Shown here in pieces: positions 41,801 to 49,287 of a stretch of 53,701 bases of DNA (its first letter is position 1; each line of letters opens with the position of its first letter). The DNA comes from a virus. Under the pieces are notes generated by a model, which was not told where the DNA came from, did no database searches, and worked only from the letters and a program-made list of their open reading frames with translations. The stretch covers positions 1 through 53,701 of the IMG/VR virus record IMGVR_UViG_3300017971_000343, one strand, 5' to 3'. Both the position numbers and the translations under genes were made by a program.

Positions 41801-41912
41801 GACTTTTTTCAAACTTCTTTAATGCATCTTCAGCTTTTTTAAGATGATCTACATAGTGTTTTTGTATCTCAATATATAACTCGTATAAAAAATCTTTATC
41901 AGCATTTACCAT
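38895..41912 (-). CDS. Tail tape measure protein
   Basis: The 1005-residue protein starts with ~290 residues of charged coiled coil. It then has the lambda-type tail-length signature ITGFSTEALSGLDLAAKTY with following LSFKDLKDLKPEDQLNLIADRF and FERTGREFIPI, more helices, and a Gly-rich C-terminus (FAEGGYVQKGPGSLPKI, GGGGNTVNLYVGAG). Residues AISAA to GLASAVAGGG form a hydrophobic segment. It sets tail length and helps DNA entry. The AAAGGGGGTGAAACGATAA leader shares the late AGGGGGTGA ribosome motif. Confidence 0.92.
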   Translation of the reverse strand: MVNADKDFLYELYIEIQKHYVDHLKKAEDALKKFEKSQSVSLQGVEKDFKHASRVIEGEMNKIQRYIEKMDQVRRKGAGTAMEGAGQRGMVTGMTDLGRVMQKYDALNTEHLKKTTQMAEREYESREYWAQRDVDMQKKYLGEIETAEITGGKTKEKMMKDNLDLQQDTDKETIKSADGRVKRIEQLNDDLSKSDYGRYREKIKQERESARIEEFMQGQKLKAQRESDMARIKSTKNRFKGEENLAKMRKKLVLERYQAEKRMQNQAEKSEKAHFGRRRTEMQAFLRYTKHWATRFATYFVIFKTIDFMKDLTLGIIDAARQMDQLSKITGFSTEALSGLDLAAKTYLITTEQLQRALAYMGKSISLLGQEGGGKGRVAWAYRQLGLSFKDLKDLKPEDQLNLIADRFSKLTSASTKAGVAIAVFERTGREFIPIIENGSAGIRKFNKDAKDMGAYFEKDFVDSVVEVGKQIEKLKKYFQGVGIYIMKHLTPILNKWFEAVFRNMTNLHEHAMVQAKKDITSYVKEFMDESTSWWDWFNQDIKKRTELLKKAENVDSDKFLDFWDTEIRKAVLAEKITKEEGETFVKTLHNKYQTYKDFTDFFINTQTKVNDYTSDGTEEQEKYTRSVEDGFNLLSSYIHSLQALSEHLKTGKELTREQKEEFERLAAGVEIVREQYGQSTWVVDYYIQQIKEQIKQVDYLNKNLWELYRRYILLSTMGTVNLPALNVGESGGTGEEYLSDYLPEGALEGKAEQFSMTNLDLANKTGNLWDQTAAGMESAWGQATSAMSQGMESLGGKSGIIGEMIMGVFRGIAQAIVDVINTFERELSDAFYRMFEEGQSFSESMSEMWENMKKAFKRALADMISAAITSLSGLGVIRGLASAVAGGGMFAEGGYVQKGPGSLPKIPQAAEGMITHGTKPIPAILHPNEVVLPRDYIKDFFGTMAERLFSGMNMMPSRMLGTGGGGNTVNLYVGAGNFDDPAYWRKLYRQKIKPAMQDDGYGRV

Positions 41913-42410
41913 TTATCGTTTCACCCCCTTTAATTCTCTTTTTAAATTATCTTTTAAAATTTTCATCACATCTATGTCCTGCGCAGTCCATACAAGCACG
42001 GGTCTTGGTAGCATCTTGCTTGTTCCCTTAATTACCCACTCAACATGTTCATCCCATCCCTGCAACCATCCGACAGCACCTTTTATACCTTCCGTTATAT
42101 ACTCGGTTTTCTTGCCCAATTCGTCAGACATCATATGCTCCACTTCATGCACTCCCCATTCTGGTTCATGCCCGTGAAACTGTATCCCAGCATGTCTACT
42201 CGCAAAAGGATGGTCAAAATATGCTCCCAAAACATAATAATGCTGTTCTGGAGATCCTCCGTGCATCGTAAAAGATATATTTTGTTTAACGGCAGAATAA
42301 TATTCCTGTATTGTCCAATCCATAGCCCTTTTACATGCAGACCGAACTTCCTTTGTTTTGTCTTCCATCTGCTTCTTAAAATTTACGTGATATCCCTGTC
42401 TTTTTGCCAA
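41913..42410 (-). CDS. HK97 gp10-like tail/head-tail joining protein
   Basis: The 165-residue protein has an amphipathic N-terminal helix, the HPFASRHAGIQFHGHEPEWGVHEVEH segment, and a C-terminal helix ending in basic residues. Proteins with this layout complete the head-tail joint in HK97-like phages. Here, unusually, it lies between the tail chaperones and the tape measure. The last codon abuts the tape measure stop/start region. Assignment is tentative. Confidence 0.48.
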   Translation of the reverse strand: MAKRQGYHVNFKKQMEDKTKEVRSACKRAMDWTIQEYYSAVKQNISFTMHGGSPEQHYYVLGAYFDHPFASRHAGIQFHGHEPEWGVHEVEHMMSDELGKKTEYITEGIKGAVGWLQGWDEHVEWVIKGTSKMLPRPVLVWTAQDIDVMKILKDNLKRELKGVKR

Positions 42411-42413
42411 TCG

Positions 42414-42767
42414 CTACACCTTCTCCGCATATCCCCTTGATTGTAATTTGTTCATCGCCCTATCCAATGCTTCGTAATCTGCTTTCGTTTGAGGTTTTTT
42501 CAATACTACCCCCTTCTTTTCTCCTTTTGGGTCTTTTATCTTTTCGATCATCTTCTGATTTATCCTTGAATTATTGTAAACAAAGTTTCTAACTTGATCT
42601 CCTGTATGTTCCCACAAAAGCTCTCGATAAGTCCATCCGGTCTCCGTAATAATCCCAGCAATCATTTCTCCTATGGTTTCAATTTTGATGCCATCTGACT
42701 CAGCTTTGACTGTTTTAGAATTGATCTTATCGAAGAGAATTCGAAAAAATCGAACATCACATCGCAT
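42414..42767 (-). CDS. Tail assembly chaperone, frameshift extension (T-like part)
   Basis: This frame is offset by -1 from the upstream chaperone and overlaps it by 97 bases. It has no ribosome site of its own, so the apparent Met start (MRCDVRFF) is probably not used. Translation should enter at the T TTT TTC heptamer (42743-42749) and continue RILFDKINSKTVKAE to the end at LQSRGYAEKV. The C-terminal part is basic and would bind the tape measure, as lambda gpGT does. The arrangement before a tape measure gene is classic. Confidence 0.82.
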   Translation of the reverse strand: MRCDVRFFRILFDKINSKTVKAESDGIKIETIGEMIAGIITETGWTYRELLWEHTGDQVRNFVYNNSRINQKMIEKIKDPKGEKKGVVLKKPQTKADYEALDRAMNKLQSRGYAEKV

Positions 42768-43105
42768 GACAGGCTTAACCCAAACTTTTCATTTTTTATC
42801 TGTTCTACACTAAAGCCTGTGTAGCAAGCCATCATTTCAAATAACTTGTCATGCCTTTCAGTATCGGTATCTTTCCTTAGCCTTTCAATAACATAGCCAA
42901 CGCTAAGCTCAGGATCACCTTCCTCTCTATACGCTTCTTTAAGTTCTTCCATCAGCATGTTGATTTTTAATTCATCCCCATAAAATATAGGCTTTAGCTT
43001 GATCTTCTCTCCGTTCGCATCTGTAATAACATCCTGATCCCCAAGAATCTCCTTGAATTCTGCAATTGCAACTTTTGCATCGTTTAGATTTTTAATCTCG
43101 TTCAT
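42671..43105 (-). CDS. Tail assembly chaperone (G-like)
   Basis: The 144-residue protein is acidic and helical (DAKVAIAEFKEILGDQD; MLMEELKEAYREEGDPELS) and ends SKLSQMASKLKP. It lies between tail tube and tape measure genes, where siphoviruses encode a pair of chaperones with a programmed frameshift. Most ribosomes should finish here, while a few slip to make the longer fusion. Confidence 0.82.
   Translation of the reverse strand: MNEIKNLNDAKVAIAEFKEILGDQDVITDANGEKIKLKPIFYGDELKINMLMEELKEAYREEGDPELSVGYVIERLRKDTDTERHDKLFEMMACYTGFSVEQIKNEKFGLSLSCDVMFDFFEFSSIRSILKQSKLSQMASKLKP
42743..42749 (-). promoter_or_regulatory. Programmed -1 frameshift site (T TTT TTC)
   Basis: In the zero frame the codons read GAT TTT TTC, giving the classic X XXY YYZ heptamer T TTT TTC. 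A one-base backward slip moves from the chaperone frame into the overlapping frame at 42414-42767. The direction of the frame offset was checked by coordinate and is -1. Confidence 0.85.
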
Positions 43106-43144
43106 GTTCCCTATATCCTTTTCTCCTTGTTTGTTGTTAAATTA

Positions 43145-43174
43145 TAAAAACAAGGGCGGGACATGCCCGCCCCG
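43145..43174 (-). terminator. Strong intrinsic terminator after the tail tube gene
   Basis: On the minus strand a perfect GGGCGGG-CATGT-CCCGCCC hairpin is followed by TTGTTTTTAT. It lies 7-36 bases past the tail tube stop. It probably lowers transcription of the chaperone and tape measure genes relative to the tube protein, which is needed in many copies. Confidence 0.88.
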
Positions 43175-43180
43175 TTAAAT

Positions 43181-43765
43181 TTAAGACGCATTTAGGCGTC
43201 TGTATCTGTACAACTGGCTTCCTGCACTCAATGTAGTGCCAAGCCAATCTGAAGTTCCGTTCCACAAATCAAACGAGTAGTCAAATTTGTTGTAATCAGA
43301 AGGATTGAACGGATATGTCAATGCTCCGTTCCCTGAACATTTCCAAATATCGAGACTGATCGTAGCTCCTGTTGGCGTTCTGTGAAAAACTTCTAGTTGT
43401 AAATTAGCAACAGAAATCGTTCCCCCGAAATCATATCGTTCACTGCTTCCTGTAATAGCTGTAGTTCCTGCACCAAGGGCACGATACATATTCTCTATGT
43501 TCCACTCCCACCCCTTTACATTCAAAGTTCCTACCTCTTCAATACAATGTTTTATCGTAGTCCTCTGTGGTGTCCCCTGTTTACAACTCAATAAAGTTCG
43601 GGTGACCTCAAGCGTAACTTCATCTATAGTCCCAAAATCAGTTCCATTGTTATATGGTGTAACACCAGCGGCAGTAGGGGTCGTATAACTTTGACCATAC
43701 AATATACATTGACCTAAAGTTATACTGTCAGTTGTTTGACTAGGTATGTTATAATTAGTCGCCAT
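43181..43765 (-). CDS. Major tail tube protein
   Basis: The 194-residue protein is beta-rich with TLGQCILYGQSYTTP near the start, IDEVTLEVTRTLLSCKQGTPQ, and a C-terminal FDYSFDLWNGTSDWLG. It resembles tail tube proteins of siphoviruses in size and layout and lies between the tail terminator and chaperone genes. AGGGGGTGATATTAA precedes the ATG, almost the same leader as the major capsid gene, in line with high expression. Confidence 0.8.
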   Translation of the reverse strand: MATNYNIPSQTTDSITLGQCILYGQSYTTPTAAGVTPYNNGTDFGTIDEVTLEVTRTLLSCKQGTPQRTTIKHCIEEVGTLNVKGWEWNIENMYRALGAGTTAITGSSERYDFGGTISVANLQLEVFHRTPTGATISLDIWKCSGNGALTYPFNPSDYNKFDYSFDLWNGTSDWLGTTLSAGSQLYRYRRLNAS

Positions 43766-43783
43766 TTAATATCACCCCCTATT

Positions 43784-44194
43784 TTAAGTTCTCCTCAATG
43801 CAAATACTTCGAACGTGCAATAACAATTATATGTTATCGGTTCGCTGTCGGGGTCTATTGTATGCCTCGGAGTATCTGGCATCCCCCCCGTTACTATATG
43901 GTAATTTGTATTTCTAAAATTTTTGATCGCCAATGCACTCTTCATCGCAGAATATATTTGAGCAGCTTCCTTTAATGTTTCTGCATGAGTTCTTATTTCA
44001 AACATGAATCTGGATTCTGTGCTCAATGCTCCACCAACCCGTACGGGCATTACAATATAAAATGTTATGCAGGGAAATTCAACACTTCTTATTTCGGCAA
44101 TCCTCTGCGGATAAACCCTGTCTTTCACGTATCCTTTGACAGTACTGTCTGACTCTAACTCGTTAATAAATATTTGAAATAATTTATGCAACAT
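43784..44194 (-). CDS. Tail terminator-like protein (DUF3168 type)
   Basis: The 136-residue protein has the expected alpha/beta layout: LFQIFINELESDSTVKGYV (N-terminal helix), RVYPQRIAEIRSVEFPCITFYIV (strand after a Pro turn), FEIRTHAETLKEAAQIYSAM and a final CTFEVFAL strand. DUF3168 proteins cap the tail tube. The gene precedes the tube gene, as in related phages. Confidence 0.7.
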   Translation of the reverse strand: MLHKLFQIFINELESDSTVKGYVKDRVYPQRIAEIRSVEFPCITFYIVMPVRVGGALSTESRFMFEIRTHAETLKEAAQIYSAMKSALAIKNFRNTNYHIVTGGMPDTPRHTIDPDSEPITYNCYCTFEVFALRRT

Positions 44195-44197
44195 ATT

Positions 44198-46612
44198 CTA
44201 ATCCGGCACTATATCCTTTCTGCCCGGCATACCTACAATCTCGACATCTTCTGCATATGGCATAATATGATCAAGCATTCTCTTGCTTGCACTATAAACA
44301 GGATGAGCAGGATTTGTATTGGCTATAGCATGTTCAAGGCACGTTCTTGCCTTTCTTATATATAAAGATGCAAGTTGGTTGTGAGATTGAGTCAACTTCG
44401 GAGAATGTATCATTGCCTGCTTGAAATGATATTCTGAATCATCCTCCCTGCCTTCGTTCAATCTGTGTAATGCGAGTGAGAAATGAGCCATGCCATCATT
44501 AGGATTCCCGGCAAGTATCTTCTCGCATATCCTTGCATATCTTTTTAATTTCTTTTCAACAGCCATCGGGTCTTTTAAATATCCAAAATGATGTATGCCT
44601 TCCTGCGGATTGGCAACAAATATTGTTTTGCCATACATTTTTATGTTCGATAAAGAATCGTTCACACTTTCATGTACTTCTCCGCTATATTTCACTTCAG
44701 GCAAATTCCTAAACATTCTACTGTTTTCCGATATGAAATTCTTGCCGCTTGGAACATAATTTATCACAGGGATAACATAAGCAAGCACAGGCTCTTCTAT
44801 CATGCGATAAAATCTAAAAACATCCAATCCCATATTACCGTTACTGAGGCGTTCATCTGGATCTAATTGAAAACACCATTTGGCAGTTGATTTAGATCTT
44901 GCAAAATCCCTCGCATCTGCAAAGTTATCCTTCCATACATAATCATACACTTTCGCCCCATAATGTTCTGCAATCCACTTTGTATTGTCTTTGGAACCAG
45001 TGTCAACTATGACCATCTCATCAAAAAACATATGGTAGCTGTCAAGGAACACTTCAAGATTTTCTTCTTCATTTCTGGCAATCATTATAAGCCCAAGAGT
45101 ATTGTCGGGTGTGTATTTTACAAGTTTCACGTTTACATCTATAAGATGAGAATAATCAGATGCTCCGATCATTCTGGTTCTTTTGTCCGTATCCATGTCC
45201 TGATACCAGTTATATTTCCTTACCCGATCATCCCTGTCAACATACCCATAATGCCTGATCCTGTAAGGAGTAATTACTACATTTTCTATAGGAACCCATG
45301 GCACTGAATTACAATGGAATCCCTGCGGGTGATTGCTGACAATATGCTGGTTAGGCATATTCCTTACCATCCTGACATTCGCCATGTTGCCGAAGATCCC
45401 ATCTGTTCTCTGCATATCTTCGGAATCCCAATGCGTTATGTATCTGAATATGTATGCATGAGTATCAGGGCGAATCGGGTTCATCAGCTTTTCAGCTACT
45501 TCTCTCGTAAACTTTTCTTCAAGTTCTTCGTCCCCGTCGTTGATGATGACCCAGTCTGGATTTCGTGATTTGCACAATTGATAGAGTATCTCTCGATCCC
45601 TTGCTTCGTTAAAGGTAGTTTCTGTTTGTCGATGGATTTCGACAACTTTCTTATGTTTCTGCGCAATTTCCACCGTCTTATCCGTAGAGTTATCATCGAA
45701 AACAACGATTTCATCTGCAACCTCCTCCATTTTAGTTAGCACCCTATCAAACCAGCGTTCTACGTTTTTTACCCGATAGCCAGCGACAAGTTTCTTGTTT
45801 GATTTTTGAGAATTTATCATCTCCCATTTCTTGTGATACGGGAACCTGTTTTTCAGTCCTCTCCTTGCAAAGTCCTGTTTCAATCGAAGGGTCGTCTGCC
45901 CTCCAACATGATGAACAAAGGCGTTTCTTGCAATTACACTGGCATGCCCGGCAAGGTCTGCACGAACAATATAATCGTTATCCTCAAACCCTAACGGCAT
46001 ATCCGTGTTGTTCATTCGGTATTTGTTCAAATCGTCGAGTTCCCCGACCGCTTCAAAACATTCCCTCGTCATTATCCAACAAAAACCCGAAAGGAAACCT
46101 GCTCTTTGAGCAAGGGATTCCCCCTTAATCCTGCACTCCTGCCTTCTTATCTTATCAAGCAAAACAGAAAATTCATGCAAAGTGTTGATGTTATATCTTG
46201 GTTCTTTAATCTGTTGCAATCCTGCCACATGATTCGACATGGGACCAGCAATACCGATCTTGTCCATGCCGAGTATCAATTCGGGGTGTTCTATTGCGTA
46301 AATTAACTTTGTGTCCCATCCCTGAGTGAATACAAGGTCGTTGTTCAATACGGCAAGGTAATTACAATCCTTTGAAGCGGCATTTAATCCGAGATTTATT
46401 GCCTTGCTGTAAGTTAGAAGCGTATCCGAACGCAATACTTTTACTTCGGGGAATTTCTTCAAACATTCAGTTGTCCCGTCAGTTGAAGCGTTATCGACTA
46501 CGATTAGCTGGTAGGGCGTTTCAGTATATGCCATTGCGCTTTTAATTGCATTGACAGTATGTTCCCATCCATCAGAAGCCGCAATCACCATTGCCAGTTT
46601 GTTCTTAGACAT
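44198..46612 (-). CDS. Triple GT2 glycosyltransferase with helical (TPR-like) C-terminus
   Basis: From the ATG at 46612 (GAGGAGAATAAGA site) the 804-residue protein holds three GT2-type domains. The first spans residues ~1-245 (VVDNASTDGTT, AVLNNDLVF, GFEDNDYIVRADL). The second spans ~255-480 (AGYRVKNVERW, VVFDDNSTDKT, INDGDEEL). The third spans ~495-700 (LIMIARNEEENLEVF, VDTGSKDNTKW, QLDPDERLS). The last ~100 residues are helical pairs (GMAHFSLALHRLNEGR; SHNQLASLYIRKA) like TPR units. It is embedded between head-tail connector and tail terminator genes, with overlaps on both sides, so it is expressed with virion proteins. Confidence 0.85.
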   Translation of the reverse strand: MSKNKLAMVIAASDGWEHTVNAIKSAMAYTETPYQLIVVDNASTDGTTECLKKFPEVKVLRSDTLLTYSKAINLGLNAASKDCNYLAVLNNDLVFTQGWDTKLIYAIEHPELILGMDKIGIAGPMSNHVAGLQQIKEPRYNINTLHEFSVLLDKIRRQECRIKGESLAQRAGFLSGFCWIMTRECFEAVGELDDLNKYRMNNTDMPLGFEDNDYIVRADLAGHASVIARNAFVHHVGGQTTLRLKQDFARRGLKNRFPYHKKWEMINSQKSNKKLVAGYRVKNVERWFDRVLTKMEEVADEIVVFDDNSTDKTVEIAQKHKKVVEIHRQTETTFNEARDREILYQLCKSRNPDWVIINDGDEELEEKFTREVAEKLMNPIRPDTHAYIFRYITHWDSEDMQRTDGIFGNMANVRMVRNMPNQHIVSNHPQGFHCNSVPWVPIENVVITPYRIRHYGYVDRDDRVRKYNWYQDMDTDKRTRMIGASDYSHLIDVNVKLVKYTPDNTLGLIMIARNEEENLEVFLDSYHMFFDEMVIVDTGSKDNTKWIAEHYGAKVYDYVWKDNFADARDFARSKSTAKWCFQLDPDERLSNGNMGLDVFRFYRMIEEPVLAYVIPVINYVPSGKNFISENSRMFRNLPEVKYSGEVHESVNDSLSNIKMYGKTIFVANPQEGIHHFGYLKDPMAVEKKLKRYARICEKILAGNPNDGMAHFSLALHRLNEGREDDSEYHFKQAMIHSPKLTQSHNQLASLYIRKARTCLEHAIANTNPAHPVYSASKRMLDHIMPYAEDVEIVGMPGRKDIVPD

Positions 46613-46994
46613 TCTTATTCTCCTCGTCATTTAAATATTTTTCGTCGCCGTCATATCTATATTCATCCGGTATATATAAACCAACTTCATCTGGGTTGTT
46701 AGTTTTTTCCCATTTTATAAACTCGATAGAGACTGTTCTTGTAGGCATCCCACATCTTATATCTACGATCCAACAATCAATATCGTTAACCATAAAATCA
46801 GAAAAGTCGTAAGTCAAGAGATCGTATATTGGTTTAGGATATACATGGTAATTATACATATGCTTTAAAGCATTTACCCAACAGTTAGAATTATCTTCTT
46901 TGTGATATTTTATAACATAGGGTTTTCTTTTTTTTATCAAATTGAGATAATACTGCTTACCCCTATTCTCTATGCTTTTACCTATGTCTATCAT
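46605..46994 (-). CDS. Hypothetical protein (129 aa) in the head-tail block
   Basis: The product has a basic N-terminus (KQYYLNLIKKRKPYVIKYH), a Trp/Tyr-rich middle with DIDCWIVDIRCG, and an acidic end. No family is recognised. It overlaps the triple glycosyltransferase by eight bases, so they may be functionally linked. Confidence 0.55.
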   Translation of the reverse strand: MIDIGKSIENRGKQYYLNLIKKRKPYVIKYHKEDNSNCWVNALKHMYNYHVYPKPIYDLLTYDFSDFMVNDIDCWIVDIRCGMPTRTVSIEFIKWEKTNNPDEVGLYIPDEYRYDGDEKYLNDEENKNV

Positions 46995-46996
46995 TC

Positions 46997-47563
46997 TTAT
47001 TCTCCTGCATCTTCGTTTTTGTTAAAATTAAGAATATCATAAATCTCAAATATATGATCTATGAAATGTTCTTCTAACTGATCTTTCACTTCCATCCAGC
47101 GTTTATGTCTAATGCAGTCAATAGAAAGATCTTCGTTGTTTTCCTTCTTGGCTACAATTTTTTCGCAAATTCTGCATTTCCATTCTACAATATTATCTGT
47201 ACATATATAGCTAAAAAAAGAAAACATGGTTTTTGGCACATTGTTCTTGTAATGGAATTTATCTTCATGTTCTTTAATCAGTGTTTTTATTTTTGATTCA
47301 ACATTGTTCACATCCGACCAACTATAATATGGATATGGATTGCCCTTGATATAAGGAGTTAAAGGTTCATCCGTTCCCGGAGGAACATATGGTTGCGTTG
47401 TAATAGTAGGGATTGAGACAGTATTTGAATGTCCAATTATCTCAATACTTTTTACTAATTCGGCTATTGCCACTATAAGATAATGATATTCAGGTTTTCC
47501 CTTACCTTTAGTTTCTTCAATACATTCTTGAAGTTTTTCGTTTAAAGATTTATTTAATTTCAT
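46997..47563 (-). CDS. Hypothetical protein with zinc-like motif (188 aa)
   Basis: The N-terminal half has a helix (EYHYLIVAIAELVKSIEII) and a Pro-rich segment (QPYVPPGTDEPLTPYIKG). The C-terminal half has ICTDNIVEWKCRICEKIV and DCIRHKRW, a CxxC...CxxH zinc site, followed by a His-rich helix. AGGAGAATAAG precedes the ATG. Role unknown. Confidence 0.55.
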   Translation of the reverse strand: MKLNKSLNEKLQECIEETKGKGKPEYHYLIVAIAELVKSIEIIGHSNTVSIPTITTQPYVPPGTDEPLTPYIKGNPYPYYSWSDVNNVESKIKTLIKEHEDKFHYKNNVPKTMFSFFSYICTDNIVEWKCRICEKIVAKKENNEDLSIDCIRHKRWMEVKDQLEEHFIDHIFEIYDILNFNKNEDAGE

Positions 47564-47573
47564 TCTTATTCTC

Positions 47574-48143
47574 CTATATCTCCGTTTTTGTTAAAATCAT
47601 TTCTTTATGAGTATCCCCATCAAAAGATGTTATGTCTCTAATATTAGAAATAACATAATACTTCGGAACTTTATTTTCTTTTTTTACCAATATATCATCG
47701 TTCTTTAAATCCACATTTGTTGCAGAATAAAAATCAGCATAATAATTAGTCCTCTCCCCCGGCAATTTCAACACTTCCATGTTGGTCTTTGTTCTGAAAT
47801 AACCGTAGATAGTATACTTTGTTACCAGATTTCTGACATCTACGTTCGCTTCATCAAAAGTTTGGATCTTCATATAACCGGATAAACTCGCTGGAGTTAC
47901 CCCCGATAGAGTCGTAAATAAATTCGTGCTTCTCTTTGATATATCGCTAGTATAAGTTAGTGTTTCTACTGTCGAACCATTCAAATAAATCGTTCCCGAT
48001 TGAGCACTATTAAGTGTTATTAATATTAAAGATTCTTTTGCAGGATTTGGCTTTATGGAAACTTCATCAATTATTCCGTCATATAAAACATTGGTATACC
48101 TCTTTATCTCGACTAACTCGTTAGAAATGTCCTGTATCGTCAA
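47574..48143 (-). CDS. Putative head-closure or neck protein (189 aa)
   Basis: After an N-terminal helix (IQDISNELVEIKRYTNVLYD) the protein is beta-rich (LILITLNSAQSGTIYLNG; VTKYTIYGYFRTKTNMEVL; YYVISNIRDITSFDGDTHK). Its place right after the connector gene fits head closure or neck proteins. I do not recognise a named family. TTG start with AGGAGAATAAAA. Confidence 0.45.
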   Translation of the reverse strand: MTIQDISNELVEIKRYTNVLYDGIIDEVSIKPNPAKESLILITLNSAQSGTIYLNGSTVETLTYTSDISKRSTNLFTTLSGVTPASLSGYMKIQTFDEANVDVRNLVTKYTIYGYFRTKTNMEVLKLPGERTNYYADFYSATNVDLKNDDILVKKENKVPKYYVISNIRDITSFDGDTHKEMILTKTEI

Positions 48144-48153
48144 TTTTATTCTC

Positions 48154-48741
48154 CTATTTGAATTGCCGCCTGAAAGGGTGAAGCAACGTATAAATTCCGG
48201 GAGGCATCCCGTCAGTTAAATCATACCTTGTGTAATAATCTTCCCCTGCCTTTCTGGTTCTTATATCGTCAACACCGGAATCATAAAAATCACGCCTTAC
48301 CAGCTTCATAGTTGCAAGTTTTATCGCATCAGGGATAGCCGTTGAAGCATACCCTGCCGTATAGGTAATCTCGAACTCCTTGTCCCCCTCATACCAGTAG
48401 TCTTTTATGTAGTTTATAACATCTATATTATCAGTCGGTTTTTTTCTCAACATCCCCTTGTCGTAATACGAGTTATAATCGGTTCCCTCTACAACAGCAG
48501 TCCCATGACTCGTTGCCCCTGCTATGCTCGTAACCGGATACTGCTTTAAAAATATCGCAACCTGCTTGTATTTAATGTCATGGTATTCGGTATACGTATC
48601 AGATATTATGTCCCTGTGAAGCCATTGCTGAATCGAAGCAGTATATCCCTTTATAAGCGTATCAAGCCAGCCGTCATATTTTTCTTCGTCAACCAGCTTG
48701 CAAGCCATCTTTGCTTCATTTAAAGTGATAAACTTTGCCAT
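48154..48741 (-). CDS. Head-tail connector protein (gp6-like)
   Basis: The 195-residue protein matches the gp6-type layout: FITLNEAKMACKL, two helices with WLDTLIKGYTASIQQWLHRD, FLKQYPVTSIAGAT, the EITYTAGYASTAIPDAIKLATMKLVRRDFYD region, and a short C-terminus. Such proteins form the ring under the portal. It follows the capsid and one small gene. Confidence 0.82.
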   Translation of the reverse strand: MAKFITLNEAKMACKLVDEEKYDGWLDTLIKGYTASIQQWLHRDIISDTYTEYHDIKYKQVAIFLKQYPVTSIAGATSHGTAVVEGTDYNSYYDKGMLRKKPTDNIDVINYIKDYWYEGDKEFEITYTAGYASTAIPDAIKLATMKLVRRDFYDSGVDDIRTRKAGEDYYTRYDLTDGMPPGIYTLLHPFRRQFK

Positions 48742-48762
48742 CGCATAGACTCCTATTAATAT

Positions 48763-49209
48763 TTATTTTTTGGCATTAGGGTTGTGACCCTTAATGTATA
48801 ATTGTAAATGGCTCGTGGGCATAAAAGCATCCCCGCATCCACATTTACATATTCTCTCTGATAAAACTTTCTTTGGCTTTTTATTGAGATTAGACCTTCC
48901 TTTTCTCCCGTAAGTATCCTGCATATATTCCTCTCTCGTAGATGGAAGGGTTTCGCTTTTCCTTTGCTCCCTGCTGTTTTTATCCAGCAAACCCCTCTTT
49001 ACAAAATGATCCCATACATTCTGAGGAAGATCATCGACTGTAATTACTACCGGGAATCCCCTGATTCTCACAGCCGGAACATATTTGTCGTTCTTTACAA
49101 CAGCGTAACCCTTGTAGCATTTAACTATTTCGTCATAAAGCCGCACTTTAGTGACACACGTGTTGTTTGTTATGCCCCCAGCCATGTTTTGCGATAATAT
49201 CGTTGTCAT
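48763..49209 (-). CDS. Small GYxVK-domain protein with C-terminal zinc motif (148 aa)
   Basis: Residues ~25-65 (YDEIVKCYKGYAVVKNDKYV, then VDDLPQNVWDHF) resemble the N-terminus of the giant glycosyltransferase fusion. Similar short domains occur in phage head proteins. The basic middle leads to a C-terminal CKCGCGDAFMPTSHLQLYIKGH zinc-like motif. It lies between capsid and connector genes, so it may be a minor head protein or adaptor. Confidence 0.55.
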   Translation of the reverse strand: MTTILSQNMAGGITNNTCVTKVRLYDEIVKCYKGYAVVKNDKYVPAVRIRGFPVVITVDDLPQNVWDHFVKRGLLDKNSREQRKSETLPSTREEYMQDTYGRKGRSNLNKKPKKVLSERICKCGCGDAFMPTSHLQLYIKGHNPNAKK

Positions 49210-49227
49210 GTACGTTCGTTCCTTTCT

Positions 49228-49270
49228 TAAAAATCGGGGAGCGAGGAAGGAGAATAAAATCTAATCCCCG
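49228..49270 (-). terminator. Probable terminator/attenuator after the major capsid gene
   Basis: On the minus strand CGGGGA (49270-49265) pairs with TCCCCG (49240-49235) around a 24-base loop, followed by ATTTTT. It lies 17 bases beyond the capsid stop, so it would reduce read-through after the most abundant protein. The loop is long, hence moderate confidence. Confidence 0.5.
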
Positions 49271-49287
49271 CATCCCCTTGGAAAAAT

